Source of the DNA: Aquipuribacter hungaricus
GTDB lineage: Bacteria > Actinomycetota > Actinomycetes > Actinomycetales > JBBAYJ01
Assembly (NCBI RefSeq): GCF_042663885.1
Contig: NZ_JBHSXV010000001.1
Direction: 5' to 3' (one strand)
Length of the DNA: 64,000 nucleotides
A model generated the notes under the pieces. The model was not told the origin of the DNA. It did no database searches and was given only the letters and a program-made list of their open reading frames with translations. Of this stretch, positions 15,996-24,740 are shown piece after piece. The translations under genes were made by a program, and so were the position numbers. Each line of letters opens with the position of its first letter. The stretch's first letter is position 1.

Positions 15996-17557
15996 GGGGC
16001 CGTCCCCGCCGCGGTCTCCTCCCTGGCCACGGCCTCCGCCGCCGTGGCCTCCCCGCCGATGGAGGCGGCGTCCAGCAGGGCCGCCTCGCCGCCCTGGGCC
16101 TTGCCGCCGCCGGGTGCCGCGACGTCGAGGTCGGCGGTGTCGCCGGTCCCGCCCGTGGCGCTGCTCCGGGCGTCGGAGGCCCGTGCCGCCTTCTCCACCG
16201 CCGCCGCGACCGCGGTGGTGGCCTCGGTGTTGAAGACGCTGGGGACGATGTAGGTCGCGTTGAGCTCGTCCGGGTGGACGGTGCCGGCCAGCGCGCGGGC
16301 CGCCGCCAGCAGCATGACCTCGTCCACGCGCGTGGTGCGGGCGTCGATGAGGCCGCGGAAGACGCCGGGGAAGGCCAGGACGTTGTTGATCTGGTTGGCG
16401 AAGTCGCTGCGCCCGGTCGCGACGACGGCGGCGTGCTCGCTGGCCTCGGCGGGGTCGACCTCGGGCGTCGGGTTGGCCAGGGCGAAGACGATCGGGCCCG
16501 GCGCCATGGTGGCGATGTCGGCGCCGGAAAGGATGCCGCCCGCCGACAGCCCGACGAACACCTCGGCGCCCACGAGGGCGTCCTGCAGGGTGCCGCTCGT
16601 GCCGGAGGGGTTGGTGTGCTCGGCGGTCCAGGCCAGCTCCGGCGGCAGCCCCGGGCGGTCCCGGCTGATGATGCCGTCCACGTCGCAGACCACGACCTCG
16701 CGCAGCCCCGCCGCCACGAGCAGCCGGAGCACCGCCGTCCCGGCCGCGCCGGCGCCGGACATGACGAGCCGCACCGACCCGATGTCCTTGCCGACGACCT
16801 TGAGCGCGTTGGTCAGCGCCGCCAGGACGACGATGGCCGTGCCGTGCTGGTCGTCGTGGAAGACGGGGATGTCGAGCTCCTCGCGCAGCCGGCGCTCGAT
16901 CTCGAAGCAGCGCGGCGCGGCGATGTCCTCCAGGTTGATGCCGGCGAACACCGGGGCGATCGCCTTGACCGCGGCGATGATCTCCTCGGTGTCCTGGGTG
17001 TCGAGGCAGATGGGGAACGCGTCGATGTCGGCGAACCGCTTGAACAGGACCGCCTTGCCCTCCATGACGGGCAGCGCCGCCAGCGGGCCGAGGTTGCCCA
17101 GGCCGAGGACGGCCGAGCCGTCCGTGACCACCGCGACGGTGTTGCGCTTGATCGTCAGCCGCCGGGCGTCCTCGGGGTTGGCCGCGATGGCGAGGCTGAC
17201 CCGCCCGACGCCGGGGGTGTAGGCCAGCGACAGGTCGTCGCGGGTGCGCAGCGGCACCTTGGAGCGGATCTCCAGCTTGCCGCCGAGGTGGGCCAGGAAC
17301 ACCCGGTCGGACACCTTGCCGATCTGGACCCCGTGCAGCACCCGCAGCGCCTCGGTGAGCTGCTCGGCGTGGTCCTCGCCGCGGGTGGCGGCCGTGACGT
17401 CGACCTGGAGCCGGTCGCCGCCGGAGGCCGTGACGTCCAGCGCGGTGACGATGGCACCGACCTGCTCCATCGCCGTGGTCAGCTCGCTGACGGCGGTCGG
17501 GCGCGCAGGCAGCTCCAGCCGGATCGTCACGGAGTGGGAGACGCTCGCGGAGGCCAT
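15992..17557 (-). CDS. NAD-dependent malic enzyme with N-terminal ACT domain
   Basis: Malate is oxidatively decarboxylated to pyruvate. An ACT-like regulatory domain fills residues about 8-90, followed by the malic N-domain (AYTPGVGRVSLAI, FADIDAFPICLDTQD) and the NAD-binding domain (SGAGAAGTAVLRLL). The metal/substrate residues lie in EDIAAPRCFEIER and HDDQHGTAI. Residues past about 440 form an Ala/Gly-rich tail not needed by the family. The 521-residue length reflects this tail plus the ACT domain. The start is ATG. Confidence 0.93.
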   Translation of the reverse strand: MASASVSHSVTIRLELPARPTAVSELTTAMEQVGAIVTALDVTASGGDRLQVDVTAATRGEDHAEQLTEALRVLHGVQIGKVSDRVFLAHLGGKLEIRSKVPLRTRDDLSLAYTPGVGRVSLAIAANPEDARRLTIKRNTVAVVTDGSAVLGLGNLGPLAALPVMEGKAVLFKRFADIDAFPICLDTQDTEEIIAAVKAIAPVFAGINLEDIAAPRCFEIERRLREELDIPVFHDDQHGTAIVVLAALTNALKVVGKDIGSVRLVMSGAGAAGTAVLRLLVAAGLREVVVCDVDGIISRDRPGLPPELAWTAEHTNPSGTSGTLQDALVGAEVFVGLSAGGILSGADIATMAPGPIVFALANPTPEVDPAEASEHAAVVATGRSDFANQINNVLAFPGVFRGLIDARTTRVDEVMLLAAARALAGTVHPDELNATYIVPSVFNTEATTAVAAAVEKAARASDARSSATGGTGDTADLDVAAPGGGKAQGGEAALLDAASIGGEATAAEAVAREETAAGTAP

Positions 17558-17629
17558 GGGCCGATCCTGGCCTCACCGGGCGCCGGGGTCCACCAGGCAC
17601 CCGGGCGCGCCGGGACGCAGGCCACCCCT

Positions 17630-17653
17630 GGCCGCCTGTGGGTACAGGCGGCC
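17630..17653. other. Perfect 10-bp inverted repeat in the region between malic enzyme and secreted-protein genes
   Basis: Arms 17630-17639 and 17644-17653 are perfectly complementary around a 4-base loop. The region 17558-17847 separates two divergent genes, so this could be an operator or a 5'-leader hairpin of the secreted-protein transcript. I could not match the 290-bp region to a known riboswitch. Confidence 0.45.
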
Positions 17654-17847
17654 AGGCCCTGGTGGACGTCCGCACGCCCCACGGGCCGACCCGGCCCTCG
17701 TCGTGGGCCACGACCCCGTTCCTGCCGCATCACCCCCCGTCATGGCGCGGTCGCAGCGGGTGCACCCTCCTGACCTGCGGGTTTGCTGCCCGGGCGGGTC
17801 GGGTACCCGCTCCGTGCGGGGGCAAGCAGTCGACGGAGACGGGAACC

Positions 17848-19311
17848 ATGGCTCACCCACGCACGGCCCACCTGCCACGGCCGACGGCATTGCGCCGGGC
17901 CGGCGCCCTCACCCTCGGTGCGACCCTGCTGCTCGTCGCGGGTGCTGCCCCCGCGGCCGCGGCGACCGGGATGCCCTCCCCCACCGTGCGCGCACCCGGC
18001 GTCCTGCCGTCGGACGGGGCGTCCGAGCCTGCCGCGACCGTGAGCAGCGCTGCCACGGTGCCCGTCGGGCCGTCCGCGGCCGACGCCCCGGCGGAGCCGT
18101 CTGCACCCGCGGCCCCGGTCGAGTCGTCCGCGGCCCCGGAGCCGTCCGCGCCTGCCGGGCCGAGCCTCCCCGCCGAGCCGTCCGTGCCGTCCCGGCCCAC
18201 CGTCCCCGCCGAGCCGACCCCACCCGTCGAGCCCACCGTCCCCGGGGAGCCGACCGTCCCCGTCGAGCCGACCGTCCCCGTCGAGCCGACCGTCCCCGTC
18301 GAGCCGACCGTCCCGACGACCCCGCCCACCGGCTCCCCCGTGCCCGAGCCGCCCCCCGGCACCGACCCGCCGGCCGCCTGCGACGGGCTCGACCTCCGGG
18401 CGCTCCTCGGGGCGGACCTCGTCGTCGCGGGTGCCGCGACGCCGAGCAGCCCCGACGTCACCGCCCCCCGCGGCAGCGCCTCCGCCAGCGTCAGCCTGCT
18501 CGACGGCGACGGCACGGTCGTGCCGGAAGGGTGCGGCCAGGACGTCGGCCTGTCGTCCTACGCGGCGGGCGCCGACGGCACGGCGGGGCTGGTCCTGCTC
18601 GACGTCGACCAGGGCGTCCTGCTGCCCGGCGGCACCCTCGAGCTGAGCGTGCAGACGGGCTGCCCGGGCACCGTCGTGCTGTGGACCGGGTCGACCGTGC
18701 CCGGTGCCCCCCTGTCCTCGGACGACGCCCGGTTCCTCTCGTCCCGCAGTACCGGGACCGGCTGCGGCACCGCCCCCGGCGGCACGCCCCCGACCGACCC
18801 CGCTGCACCGGTACCCCCGGCGACCGACCGGCCGGTCGCCCCCGGCACCCCCGTCCCCGCGACCCCGTCACCCGGCGTCCCCGCAGCGCCCTCCCCGCAG
18901 CCGTCGCAGGGCGCGGTCCCCGCACCGTCGCCGGCCCGCTCGACCACGGCCCGTCCGACGGCGCCGCTCCCCCGCCCGTCCCGCCCCGCCGCGCGGCCCG
19001 TCGTGGTCCCCGCGCTCGCCGCAGCCGTCGCTCCTGACCAGCCCACCCCCGTCGCCGCGCCGTCACCGACCACGACCGAGACCCCGACGGGCCGGGCGAC
19101 CACCGCGCCCCCCTCGTCCGGCAGCTCGGACGCCCCGACCGCAGGGGCGAGCGCTGCCGTCACGCCCGAGGCGCTCGGACGGACGGCCCCGGCCGGGTCG
19201 GTCTGGAGCCGGGCGGGCATCGCGGCGGTCCTGGCCGGCGTGCTGCTGCTCGGCGCCGCCGGCACGGCCACGGTCCTGGGGCGGGGCACCGGGGGCCGGC
19301 ACACCCGCTGA
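17848..19311 (+). CDS. Secreted Pro/Thr/Ser-rich cell-surface protein with C-terminal membrane anchor
   Basis: The 487-residue protein has an N-terminal signal peptide (basic start, hydrophobic core, APAAAA cleavage region near residue 40). A long Pro/Ser/Thr/Val-rich region with PVEPTV repeats follows. Next is a folded domain from about residue 178 to 305 that contains four cysteines (ACDGLDL, EGCGQDV, TGCPGTV, GTGCGTA). A second Pro-rich stretch precedes a C-terminal helix (AGIAAVLAGVLLLGAAG) and an RHTR tail. ATG 17848 has GGAG nine bases upstream. No sortase motif is clear. The architecture parallels the LAXTG protein at 30752-32053. The Pro/Thr-rich parts are plausible O-mannosylation targets. 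Confidence 0.8.
   Translation: MAHPRTAHLPRPTALRRAGALTLGATLLLVAGAAPAAAATGMPSPTVRAPGVLPSDGASEPAATVSSAATVPVGPSAADAPAEPSAPAAPVESSAAPEPSAPAGPSLPAEPSVPSRPTVPAEPTPPVEPTVPGEPTVPVEPTVPVEPTVPVEPTVPTTPPTGSPVPEPPPGTDPPAACDGLDLRALLGADLVVAGAATPSSPDVTAPRGSASASVSLLDGDGTVVPEGCGQDVGLSSYAAGADGTAGLVLLDVDQGVLLPGGTLELSVQTGCPGTVVLWTGSTVPGAPLSSDDARFLSSRSTGTGCGTAPGGTPPTDPAAPVPPATDRPVAPGTPVPATPSPGVPAAPSPQPSQGAVPAPSPARSTTARPTAPLPRPSRPAARPVVVPALAAAVAPDQPTPVAAPSPTTTETPTGRATTAPPSSGSSDAPTAGASAAVTPEALGRTAPAGSVWSRAGIAAVLAGVLLLGAAGTATVLGRGTGGRHTR
18247..18314. repeat. 18-bp tandem repeats in secreted-protein gene
   Basis: Three exact 18-bp units (18247-18264, 18265-18282, 18283-18300) and a partial fourth encode EPTVPV hexapeptides in the stalk-like region. 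They are prone to length change by slippage. Confidence 0.85.
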
Positions 19312-19358
19312 CCCCGTCCGGCGACCCCACGGACCGCCCCGCCAGGAGCAGAGACCCG

Positions 19359-20249
19359 CTAGCCCCGCAGCAGCGCGTCGACCGCCTCCCGCGTCGGCAG
19401 CGACGGCACCGCCCCACGGGTCCGCACGGTCAGCGACCCGGCCGCCACCGCACGGGGCAGCCCGTCCGCGACGGAGCCGCCGGTCGCGAGGTGGGCCGCG
19501 AGCACCCCGGTGAAGGCGTCCCCCGCCCCGGTGGTGTCGACGACCTCGGCGGGCCGGCCCGGCACGCGCACCACGCCGCCGGACCCGGCGTGCAGCGCAC
19601 CGGCGGCGCCCAGGGTGACGACGACGTCGGCCACGGAGCCGGCCAGGTGGCGCGCCGCGGCCTCCGGGTCGTCGGACCCCGAGAGCGCGGCCGCCTCCGT
19701 CTCGTTGACGACGAGGACGTCGACGAGGGCGAGCAGGTCCTCCGGCAGCGGGTGGGCGGGGGCCGCGTTGAGCACGACGGTGCGCCCCGCCGCGCGGGCC
19801 ACCTGTGCCGCGTGCCGGACGAGCCCGGTCGGGACCTCCAGCTGGCAGAGCAGAACCGACGCCGACCGCACGAGCTCCTGCGCGGCCGGGTCGAGCTGCT
19901 GCCGTGACCCGTTGGCCCCCGCGTCCACGACGATGGCGTTCTCGCCGGCCGCGGACACCACGACCAGGGCCGTGCCGCTGGGCCCGGCCACCCGCGCGAC
20001 GCCGGTCGCGTCGACCCCCTCCTCGGCCATCGACGCCAGCAGCCGCCCGCCGGCCGCGTCGTCGCCGACCGCCCCGACGAAGCAGGTCGTGGCCCCCGCC
20101 CGGGCGGCGGCCACGGCCTGGTTGAGGCCCTTGCCGCCGACGTGCTCCTCGCGGCCGGTCGCGGCCACCGTCTGGCCCGGGGCGGGGATCGAGTCGACCC
20201 GCAGGACCAGGTCGAGGTTCGCGCTGCCGACCACGGTGACGTCTCCCAC
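19359..20249 (-). CDS. rbsK: Ribokinase (PfkB family)
   Basis: Phosphorylates D-ribose to ribose 5-phosphate. The N-terminal VVGSANLDLVLRV, the GGKGLNQAVAAARAG substrate block and the C-terminal DTTGAGDAFTG anion-hole/catalytic-base motif (Asp) identify a PfkB kinase close to ribokinase. Length 296 from GTG 20249 is typical. No ribose transporter or RbsR regulator is adjacent, so another sugar or nucleoside substrate cannot be excluded. Confidence 0.88.
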   Translation of the reverse strand: MGDVTVVGSANLDLVLRVDSIPAPGQTVAATGREEHVGGKGLNQAVAAARAGATTCFVGAVGDDAAGGRLLASMAEEGVDATGVARVAGPSGTALVVVSAAGENAIVVDAGANGSRQQLDPAAQELVRSASVLLCQLEVPTGLVRHAAQVARAAGRTVVLNAAPAHPLPEDLLALVDVLVVNETEAAALSGSDDPEAAARHLAGSVADVVVTLGAAGALHAGSGGVVRVPGRPAEVVDTTGAGDAFTGVLAAHLATGGSVADGLPRAVAAGSLTVRTRGAVPSLPTREAVDALLRG

Positions 20250-20370
20250 GCCGCCGAGCCTCGCAGCAGACCGCGCGCGCCGCGCCCCCCGCGGTCCCGC
20301 GTGCCTCCCGCGTGCCTCCCGCGCCCCCCGCGCCTGGAATCCCGACGACGGCCACCGGCTTGGCACCGGC

Positions 20371-21282
20371 GTGAGCGCACCCACGGTCCACGCCGTCCAC
20401 GAGAACCCGCTGTGGTGGCCGCCCTTCGCCGCCGCCTTCGAGGCGGAGGGTGTGCCCGTCCGGCAGTGGCTCCTCACCGGAGACGAGCCGCTCGACCTCA
20501 CCGGCACCCCGCCCGAGGGGGTCTGGTGGTCGCGGATGTCCGCCTCTTCGCACACCCGGGGCCACACCCGTTCCGTGGCGCACTCCCGTGCGCTGCTGCG
20601 CTGGCTCGAGGGGCACGGCCGTCGCGTGGTCAACGGCTCCGCGGTGCTCGAGCTGGAGGTGAGCAAGGTCGCCCAGGACGCCGCCCTGCGGGCCGCGGGG
20701 GTGCCGACGCCCGTGACGGTCGCGGCGTTCGGCCCCGAGCAGGTCCTCGCCGCGGCCCGCGCGGTCATGGCCGCGGGCGCGACCTCCGTGGTCACCAAGC
20801 ACAACCAGGGCGGCAAGGGCCTGGGGGTCCGCCGCTTCGACGACCTCGGCGACCTCGAGCGCCACCTGGCGAGCTCGGACTGGGTCGAGCCGGTGGACGG
20901 CGTCGCGCTCGTGCAGGAGTACGTCGCCCCGGCCGAGCCGTTCGTCACCCGGGCGGAGTTCGTCGGCGGCCGGTTCCTCTACGCCCTGGCGGCCTCGACG
21001 TCGCAGGGCTTCGAGCTGTGCCCGGCCGACGCGTGCGGCGTGGACGGCGCCCCGCTGTTCCGGCTGCGGGAGGGTCACGTGCCCCCGCTGCTCGAGCGCT
21101 ACGAGGCGTTCCTGGCCGCGACCGGCATCGAGGTCGCCGGCATCGAGTACATCGAGGCCGCGGACGGCCGGGTCGTCACCTACGACGTCAACACCAACAC
21201 CAACTACAACCCCGAGGTCGAGTCCGCCGCCCCGCGCAGCGGCCCGCGCGAGATCGCCCGGTTCCTGCGCTCGCTCGGCTGA
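20371..21282 (+). CDS. ATP-grasp (RimK-like) ligase of unknown substrate
   Basis: A 303-residue protein whose central part follows ATP-grasp: a lysine/glycine loop (VTKHNQGGKGLGV), VQEYVAP (adenine-binding strand end), and the Mg-binding YDVNTNTNYNPE near the end. The N-terminus is unlike known D-Ala ligases. Family members are often stand-alone in Actinobacteria. It is divergent from rbsK (121 bp between) and followed by a strong terminator. No pathway can be assigned from context. Confidence 0.75.
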   Translation: MSAPTVHAVHENPLWWPPFAAAFEAEGVPVRQWLLTGDEPLDLTGTPPEGVWWSRMSASSHTRGHTRSVAHSRALLRWLEGHGRRVVNGSAVLELEVSKVAQDAALRAAGVPTPVTVAAFGPEQVLAAARAVMAAGATSVVTKHNQGGKGLGVRRFDDLGDLERHLASSDWVEPVDGVALVQEYVAPAEPFVTRAEFVGGRFLYALAASTSQGFELCPADACGVDGAPLFRLREGHVPPLLERYEAFLAATGIEVAGIEYIEAADGRVVTYDVNTNTNYNPEVESAAPRSGPREIARFLRSLG

Positions 21283-21297
21283 CCCGCCCGGACGCGG

Positions 21298-21333
21298 GAC
21301 GAGCCCGGTCCCCTCTCGGGGGCCGGGCTCGTC
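21298..21333. terminator. Strong hairpin terminator between ATP-grasp and LVIVD genes
   Basis: Arms of 16 bases (21298-21313 and 21318-21333) pair around TCTC with a single G-T wobble. It lies 15 bp after the ATP-grasp stop and downstream of the convergent LVIVD gene, so it may serve both. Confidence 0.75.
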
Positions 21334-21372
21334 GTGGTGCTGGTGCTGGGTGGTGCTCGGTGCGTCGGCGCC

Positions 21373-22764
21373 TCAGTACGAGGGCTGCGTCTGCGGGTTG
21401 AAGTCCTCGGCGTACTTGCCGGCCTTGCCGCTGGCCACCCGACGGTCCTTGACCTCGAACACGTCGAAGCCCTGCTGGATGTCGTTGGAGTAGACGTAGC
21501 CGTCGTAGTAGTACGAGGACCAGGAGCCGCCGAGCACGAGCGCCTCGGCGGACAGCGGGCCGCGGTCGAACCACGCCAGCTCGACCGGGTTGGCCGGGTC
21601 GGTGAAGTCGAAGACCGAGGTGCCGCCCTGGTACCAGGCCTGGACCATGATGTCCGCGCCCTTGACCGGGATCAGCGAGCCGTTGTGGGCGACGCAGTTC
21701 TCGGTGCTGGACTGGGTACGGGGGATCTTGTAGTAGCTGGCGAAGTCGAGCTGGCCGGCGCCCGAGAGCTCGTAGATCGCGTTGGCGCCCTTCTCCGGGC
21801 CGACGGTCGGGTTGCACGTCGCCGCGCCGCCGCCGCCGAGCTCGTCGGTGAAGACGACCGTGGAGGCGTCGTTGTTGAACGTCGCGGAGTGCCAGAAGGC
21901 GAAGTTCTCGGTGTCGGCGACGCGGTCGAGGACCTTGGGGGCAGCAGGCGTGCTGATGTCCATGATGACGCCCTCGCCCATGCAGGCGCCGGCGGCGAGG
22001 TCCTTCTCCGGGTACGCGGTGATGTCGTGGCAGCCCGCCGTGGTCGGGGTGAGCCCGCCCTCGGGGAACAGGACCGGGGTCGCGACGACGGCCGCGGCGG
22101 CCGGGTCGGCGACCGGCACCTTGACGATGGAGATCTTGTCGTGGGGAGGCTGGCAGCGCGCGATGCCCACGTTCGGGCCGTAGGACGACACGTAGACGTA
22201 GATGTCGTCGCCGTCCGGCACGAGGGTGTGGGTGTGCGAGCCGCAGTCGGTCTCGACGGCCTTGACGTAGCGGGGGGCGGCCGGGTTGCTGATGTCGAAG
22301 ATCCGGATGCCCTCCCAGTAGGCACCCGTGCCCGACTGGGCCGCCGTAGCGGCAGCGGAGCTGCAGCTGTCGTCGGTGCGGCGGGAGTCCACGGACAGGA
22401 ACAGCAGGTCACCCTGGACGGTGATGTCGTTCTGCGAGCCCGGGCAGACGACCTGCACGACCTGCTTGGGCTTCCGGGCCTGCTTGATGTCGTACACGGT
22501 GAAGCCGTTGTAGTTGCCGGCGAAGGCGTAGTCGTCCTTGAACGCCAGGTCGCTGTTGTAGGACGCGACGTCGGCGAAGGCGCCCGACTTGGGGAGGTTC
22601 GCCAGCAGCGTCATGTTGCTGCTGGCGGTCTCGCCGACCTCGAGGACGTCGTCGGTGCCCGAGGCGGTGGCAGGGCCCGCGAGGGCGGCGCCACCGAGCC
22701 CCACGGCCACGGCGGCCGCGAGGGCGAGCGCCCGCATGCGCGGGCGGAGTGCGGTACCTGTCAT
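21373..22764 (-). CDS. Secreted LVIVD-repeat beta-propeller protein
   Basis: The 463-residue protein starts at ATG 22764 with GGAGG eight bases upstream. A signal peptide (ALALAAAVAVGLGGAALAGPATAS) precedes repeated strand patterns of the kind GFTVYDIKQARKPKQV and GIRIFDISNPAAPRYV. These recur about seven times, as in LVIVD repeat propellers. Cysteines are scattered as expected for an extracytoplasmic protein. Biochemical function is unknown for the family. The gene is divergent from the DUF305 lipoprotein gene (228 bp between). Confidence 0.85.
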   Translation of the reverse strand: MTGTALRPRMRALALAAAVAVGLGGAALAGPATASGTDDVLEVGETASSNMTLLANLPKSGAFADVASYNSDLAFKDDYAFAGNYNGFTVYDIKQARKPKQVVQVVCPGSQNDITVQGDLLFLSVDSRRTDDSCSSAAATAAQSGTGAYWEGIRIFDISNPAAPRYVKAVETDCGSHTHTLVPDGDDIYVYVSSYGPNVGIARCQPPHDKISIVKVPVADPAAAAVVATPVLFPEGGLTPTTAGCHDITAYPEKDLAAGACMGEGVIMDISTPAAPKVLDRVADTENFAFWHSATFNNDASTVVFTDELGGGGAATCNPTVGPEKGANAIYELSGAGQLDFASYYKIPRTQSSTENCVAHNGSLIPVKGADIMVQAWYQGGTSVFDFTDPANPVELAWFDRGPLSAEALVLGGSWSSYYYDGYVYSNDIQQGFDVFEVKDRRVASGKAGKYAEDFNPQTQPSY

Positions 22765-22980
22765 GTAGCTGACCTCCGAGGTGGGATCGCACGGGTGCCG
22801 GCACGGACGCCGGCGGGGCCCGAGCCTGCGTGACTGGGGGTGACCCGCAGCCTTGCCCACGACCCCGAGAAGCCGACAGATCCGACAGATAACGGATCGG
22901 TAACGATGTACAGAAAATCGCTTGGGCCATCGTCAGCCCCTCGTGGGGCGTCCCGCAGGCTGACGTATGGTCCGGGCGAC

Positions 22981-22988
22981 GGAAGGAG
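22981..22988 (+). promoter_or_regulatory. Ribosome-binding site fixing the start of the DUF305 gene
   Basis: GGAAGGAG lies four bases before GTG 22993. It decides against the longer frame that opens at 22840. Confidence 0.75.
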
Positions 22989-22992
22989 CACC

Positions 22993-23667
22993 GTGCCGAC
23001 TCGCCGCACCGCCGCCCTGGGGGCGCTCGTCCTCGCTGCCACGCTCGCCGGCTGCTCGTCCGACGCGACCGAGGCCGTGGCGCCCCCGTCGGCCAGCGCC
23101 GGCTTCACCGCCGGCGAGGTGCCCGTGCTCGTCCCCGGCAGCCCCGGGGAGCCGACGACCACGCTGGCGCCGGGCGAGGAGGGCGAGGTCGCCAACCCGG
23201 CCGTGTACAGCGACGCCGACGTCGCCTTCGTCATGGACATGGTCCCCCACCACACCCAGGCGCTGCGCCTGGCCGAGCTGGCGCCGGACCGGGCGCGGGA
23301 CCCCCGCGTGCTGGCCGTCGCCGAGCGCATCGCCGCCGGCCAGGGCCCGGAGATCGAGGTCATGCAGGCGTGGCTGCAGACGCAGGGGCTCCCCCCGGCC
23401 GACGAGGAGGGCGACCACACCGACCACCAGGGCATGCCCGGCATGACCACCGACGAGCAGATGCTCCGGCTCGTCGCGGCGGAGGACGGCGAGTTCGACC
23501 GGATGTTCCTCGAGCTCATGACCACCCACCACGAGGGCGCGATCCAGATGGCGCAGGACGCCGTGGACGCGCGCAACCCCGTCGTGACGGAGATGGTCGA
23601 CGAGGTCGTCGCCTCCCAGGGCGCGGAGATCGACCGCATGCAGCAGGTCCTCGCCGGTCTCGGCTGA
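22993..23667 (+). CDS. DUF305 family lipoprotein
   Basis: A 224-residue protein with a lipobox (LAATLAGC) after a basic, hydrophobic signal peptide. The DUF305 core has paired His motifs (MDMVPHHTQALRLAEL and MTTHHEGAIQMAQDA) that form a four-helix, metal-binding ferritin-like bundle. A copper or other metal role is proposed for some relatives, but is not proven here. GTG 22993 is favoured over upstream starts because a full GGAAGGAG site precedes it by four bases and it gives a clean signal peptide. Confidence 0.9.
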   Translation: MPTRRTAALGALVLAATLAGCSSDATEAVAPPSASAGFTAGEVPVLVPGSPGEPTTTLAPGEEGEVANPAVYSDADVAFVMDMVPHHTQALRLAELAPDRARDPRVLAVAERIAAGQGPEIEVMQAWLQTQGLPPADEEGDHTDHQGMPGMTTDEQMLRLVAAEDGEFDRMFLELMTTHHEGAIQMAQDAVDARNPVVTEMVDEVVASQGAEIDRMQQVLAGLG

Positions 23668-23671
23668 GCCC

Positions 23672-23692
23672 CGGCGCGCTCCCGGCGCGCCG
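23672..23692. terminator. GC-rich hairpin between convergent DUF305 and DUF1905 genes
   Basis: Perfect 8-bp stem (23672-23679 with 23685-23692) and 5-base loop directly after the DUF305 stop. It is short, so the terminator role is tentative. Confidence 0.45.
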
Positions 23693-23717
23693 CCCGGCGA
23701 TCGCGCGGCACGCCTTC

Positions 23718-24035
23718 TCAGCGGCGGGGCCGCTGCGGAGGGGGGGACTGCCCGCCGAGCACGAGGTGCACCTCGACGACGTCGCCGAGCTCGATGCCCT
23801 CCGCGCGACGGACGGCGTCCTTGAGCGGCACCACGTAGCCGCCCTGGCGGGGCCACAACGACGTGGTCCACGTCGTGCCGCCCACCCGGAGCGTGGCCGG
23901 GACCATGCCCCAGCCGTACGTGACGGCGGCCGCTGCCTGCTGGACGTCGGCCGCGACGTCCGGCGGCAGGGCCACGAACCGGTACGGGGCGGGGCCGCGC
24001 CACTCGACGACCTCGCCCGAGAACGTCAGCTCCAC
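23718..24035 (-). CDS. DUF1905 family protein
   Basis: This 105-residue protein begins MELTFSGEVVEWRGPAPY and continues with VTYGWGMVPATLRVGGTTW and LKDAVRRAEGIELGDVV, the pattern of DUF1905 (a small barrel domain often fused to YdeI-like proteins). GTG 24035 was chosen because it begins the family homology. Function is unknown. It lies between the DUF305 gene and the tmRNA terminator. Confidence 0.82.
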   Translation of the reverse strand: MELTFSGEVVEWRGPAPYRFVALPPDVAADVQQAAAAVTYGWGMVPATLRVGGTTWTTSLWPRQGGYVVPLKDAVRRAEGIELGDVVEVHLVLGGQSPPPQRPRR

Positions 24036-24080
24036 GCCGACGAGCGTAGGCAGCCCCTCCGACGACCGGCAGCGGACGCA

Positions 24081-24116
24081 CGAGAGGCCCACCCCCTGGT
24101 GGGGGCGGGCCTCTCG
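24081..24116 (-). terminator. Terminator of ssrA
   Basis: Two 16-base arms (24081-24096 and 24101-24116) pair with one mismatch around TGGT, 10 bp past the tmRNA 3' end. Confidence 0.8.
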
Positions 24117-24125
24117 CGACAGGGG

Positions 24126-24494
24126 TGGAGGTGGCGGGAATTGAACCCGCGTCCGACGGTGAACGACCAGGGCTTCTCCGGGTGCATCTCGCAGCTGATT
24201 TTCTCGGCCCCGGCGATCACGCGAGCAAGTCGCCGACAGGCCCAGTCGTGTCAGTGTCGGACCGACCCCCACGACGAAGGTCGGACCCAGTGGCTCCTTA
24301 GTCGACGCCGGTACCTGGGGCAGGAGCATCCCCAGGCCGACGGACCTCTGCTAGTCCCCGCTCAGGCGGCGAGGGAGAAGTCGCTGCGCTTGGAATCGGC
24401 AGCTATTGGTTTCACAGGAACGTTTACGAGATGACCTGTGCTTCTCGACCCGCTTCCCCTGGCGCGACAACCGCCGTCGAAACCTGTCACCCCC
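24126..24494 (-). ncRNA. ssrA: Transfer-messenger RNA (tmRNA)
   Basis: The 369-nt RNA frees stalled ribosomes with SmpB. The 3' end reads GGTTCAATTCCCGCC then ACCTCCA, with CCA encoded at 24128-24126. The 5' GGGGGTG (24494-24488) pairs with it to form the acceptor stem. The tag frame is 24403-24362 and encodes AADSKRSDFSLAA followed by TGA, the usual actinobacterial tag type. The terminator follows at 24116-24081. smpB lies about 2.3 kb upstream, beyond the COG5610 gene. Confidence 0.95.
24362..24403 (-). other. tmRNA proteolysis-tag reading frame
   Basis: Thirteen codons from the GCT resume codon plus TGA give AADSKRSDFSLAA. The LAA end is the degron read by Clp proteases. Confidence 0.92.
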
Positions 24495-24558
24495 TGTGGA
24501 GTTTTCAGACTCGGGGCCAGTGTAGCCCCGCCCCGCGGCGGCTGCGAGCGGGTTCTCC

Positions 24559-24740
24559 TCAGCGCAGCAGGCCCTTGAGCCGGTGGGCGCCGCCGCGCAG
24601 CACCCGTCGCGCGACCGGCGTGCCGCGGCCGACCGCGTCCTTGACGGTGGCGCGCGGCCGCAGCAGAGCGCGGGCCGGCAGCGGGCTCAGCCGGATCGAC
24701 GCGGCCGTCCACTCGGTGCGCTGCGCCCGCCGGTAGAGTG
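24559..24740 (-). pseudogene. Detached C-terminal tail of the COG5610 gene (one-base frameshift)
   Basis: In the frame one base off from the 24687-26744 gene, codons from 24740 to 24559 end almost always in G or C and encode YRRAQRTEWTAASIRLSPLP and a basic end. The tail retained by the in-frame gene has mixed third positions. Adding one base at 24740/24741 (AAG-GCA-CTC-TAC) joins the two parts into a protein of about 728 residues. The tail has no start of its own. Confidence 0.65.

Noticed and set aside
17700..17847. A riboswitch in the leader of the secreted-protein gene.
   Set aside because: Purine-rich words near the start are explained by the ribosome-binding site; no conserved core of a c-di-AMP or c-di-GMP riboswitch could be matched.
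17848..19311. A sortase motif in the 17.8-kb secreted protein.
   Set aside because: No LPXTG or LAXTG precedes the C-terminal helix; it is better described as a simple membrane anchor.
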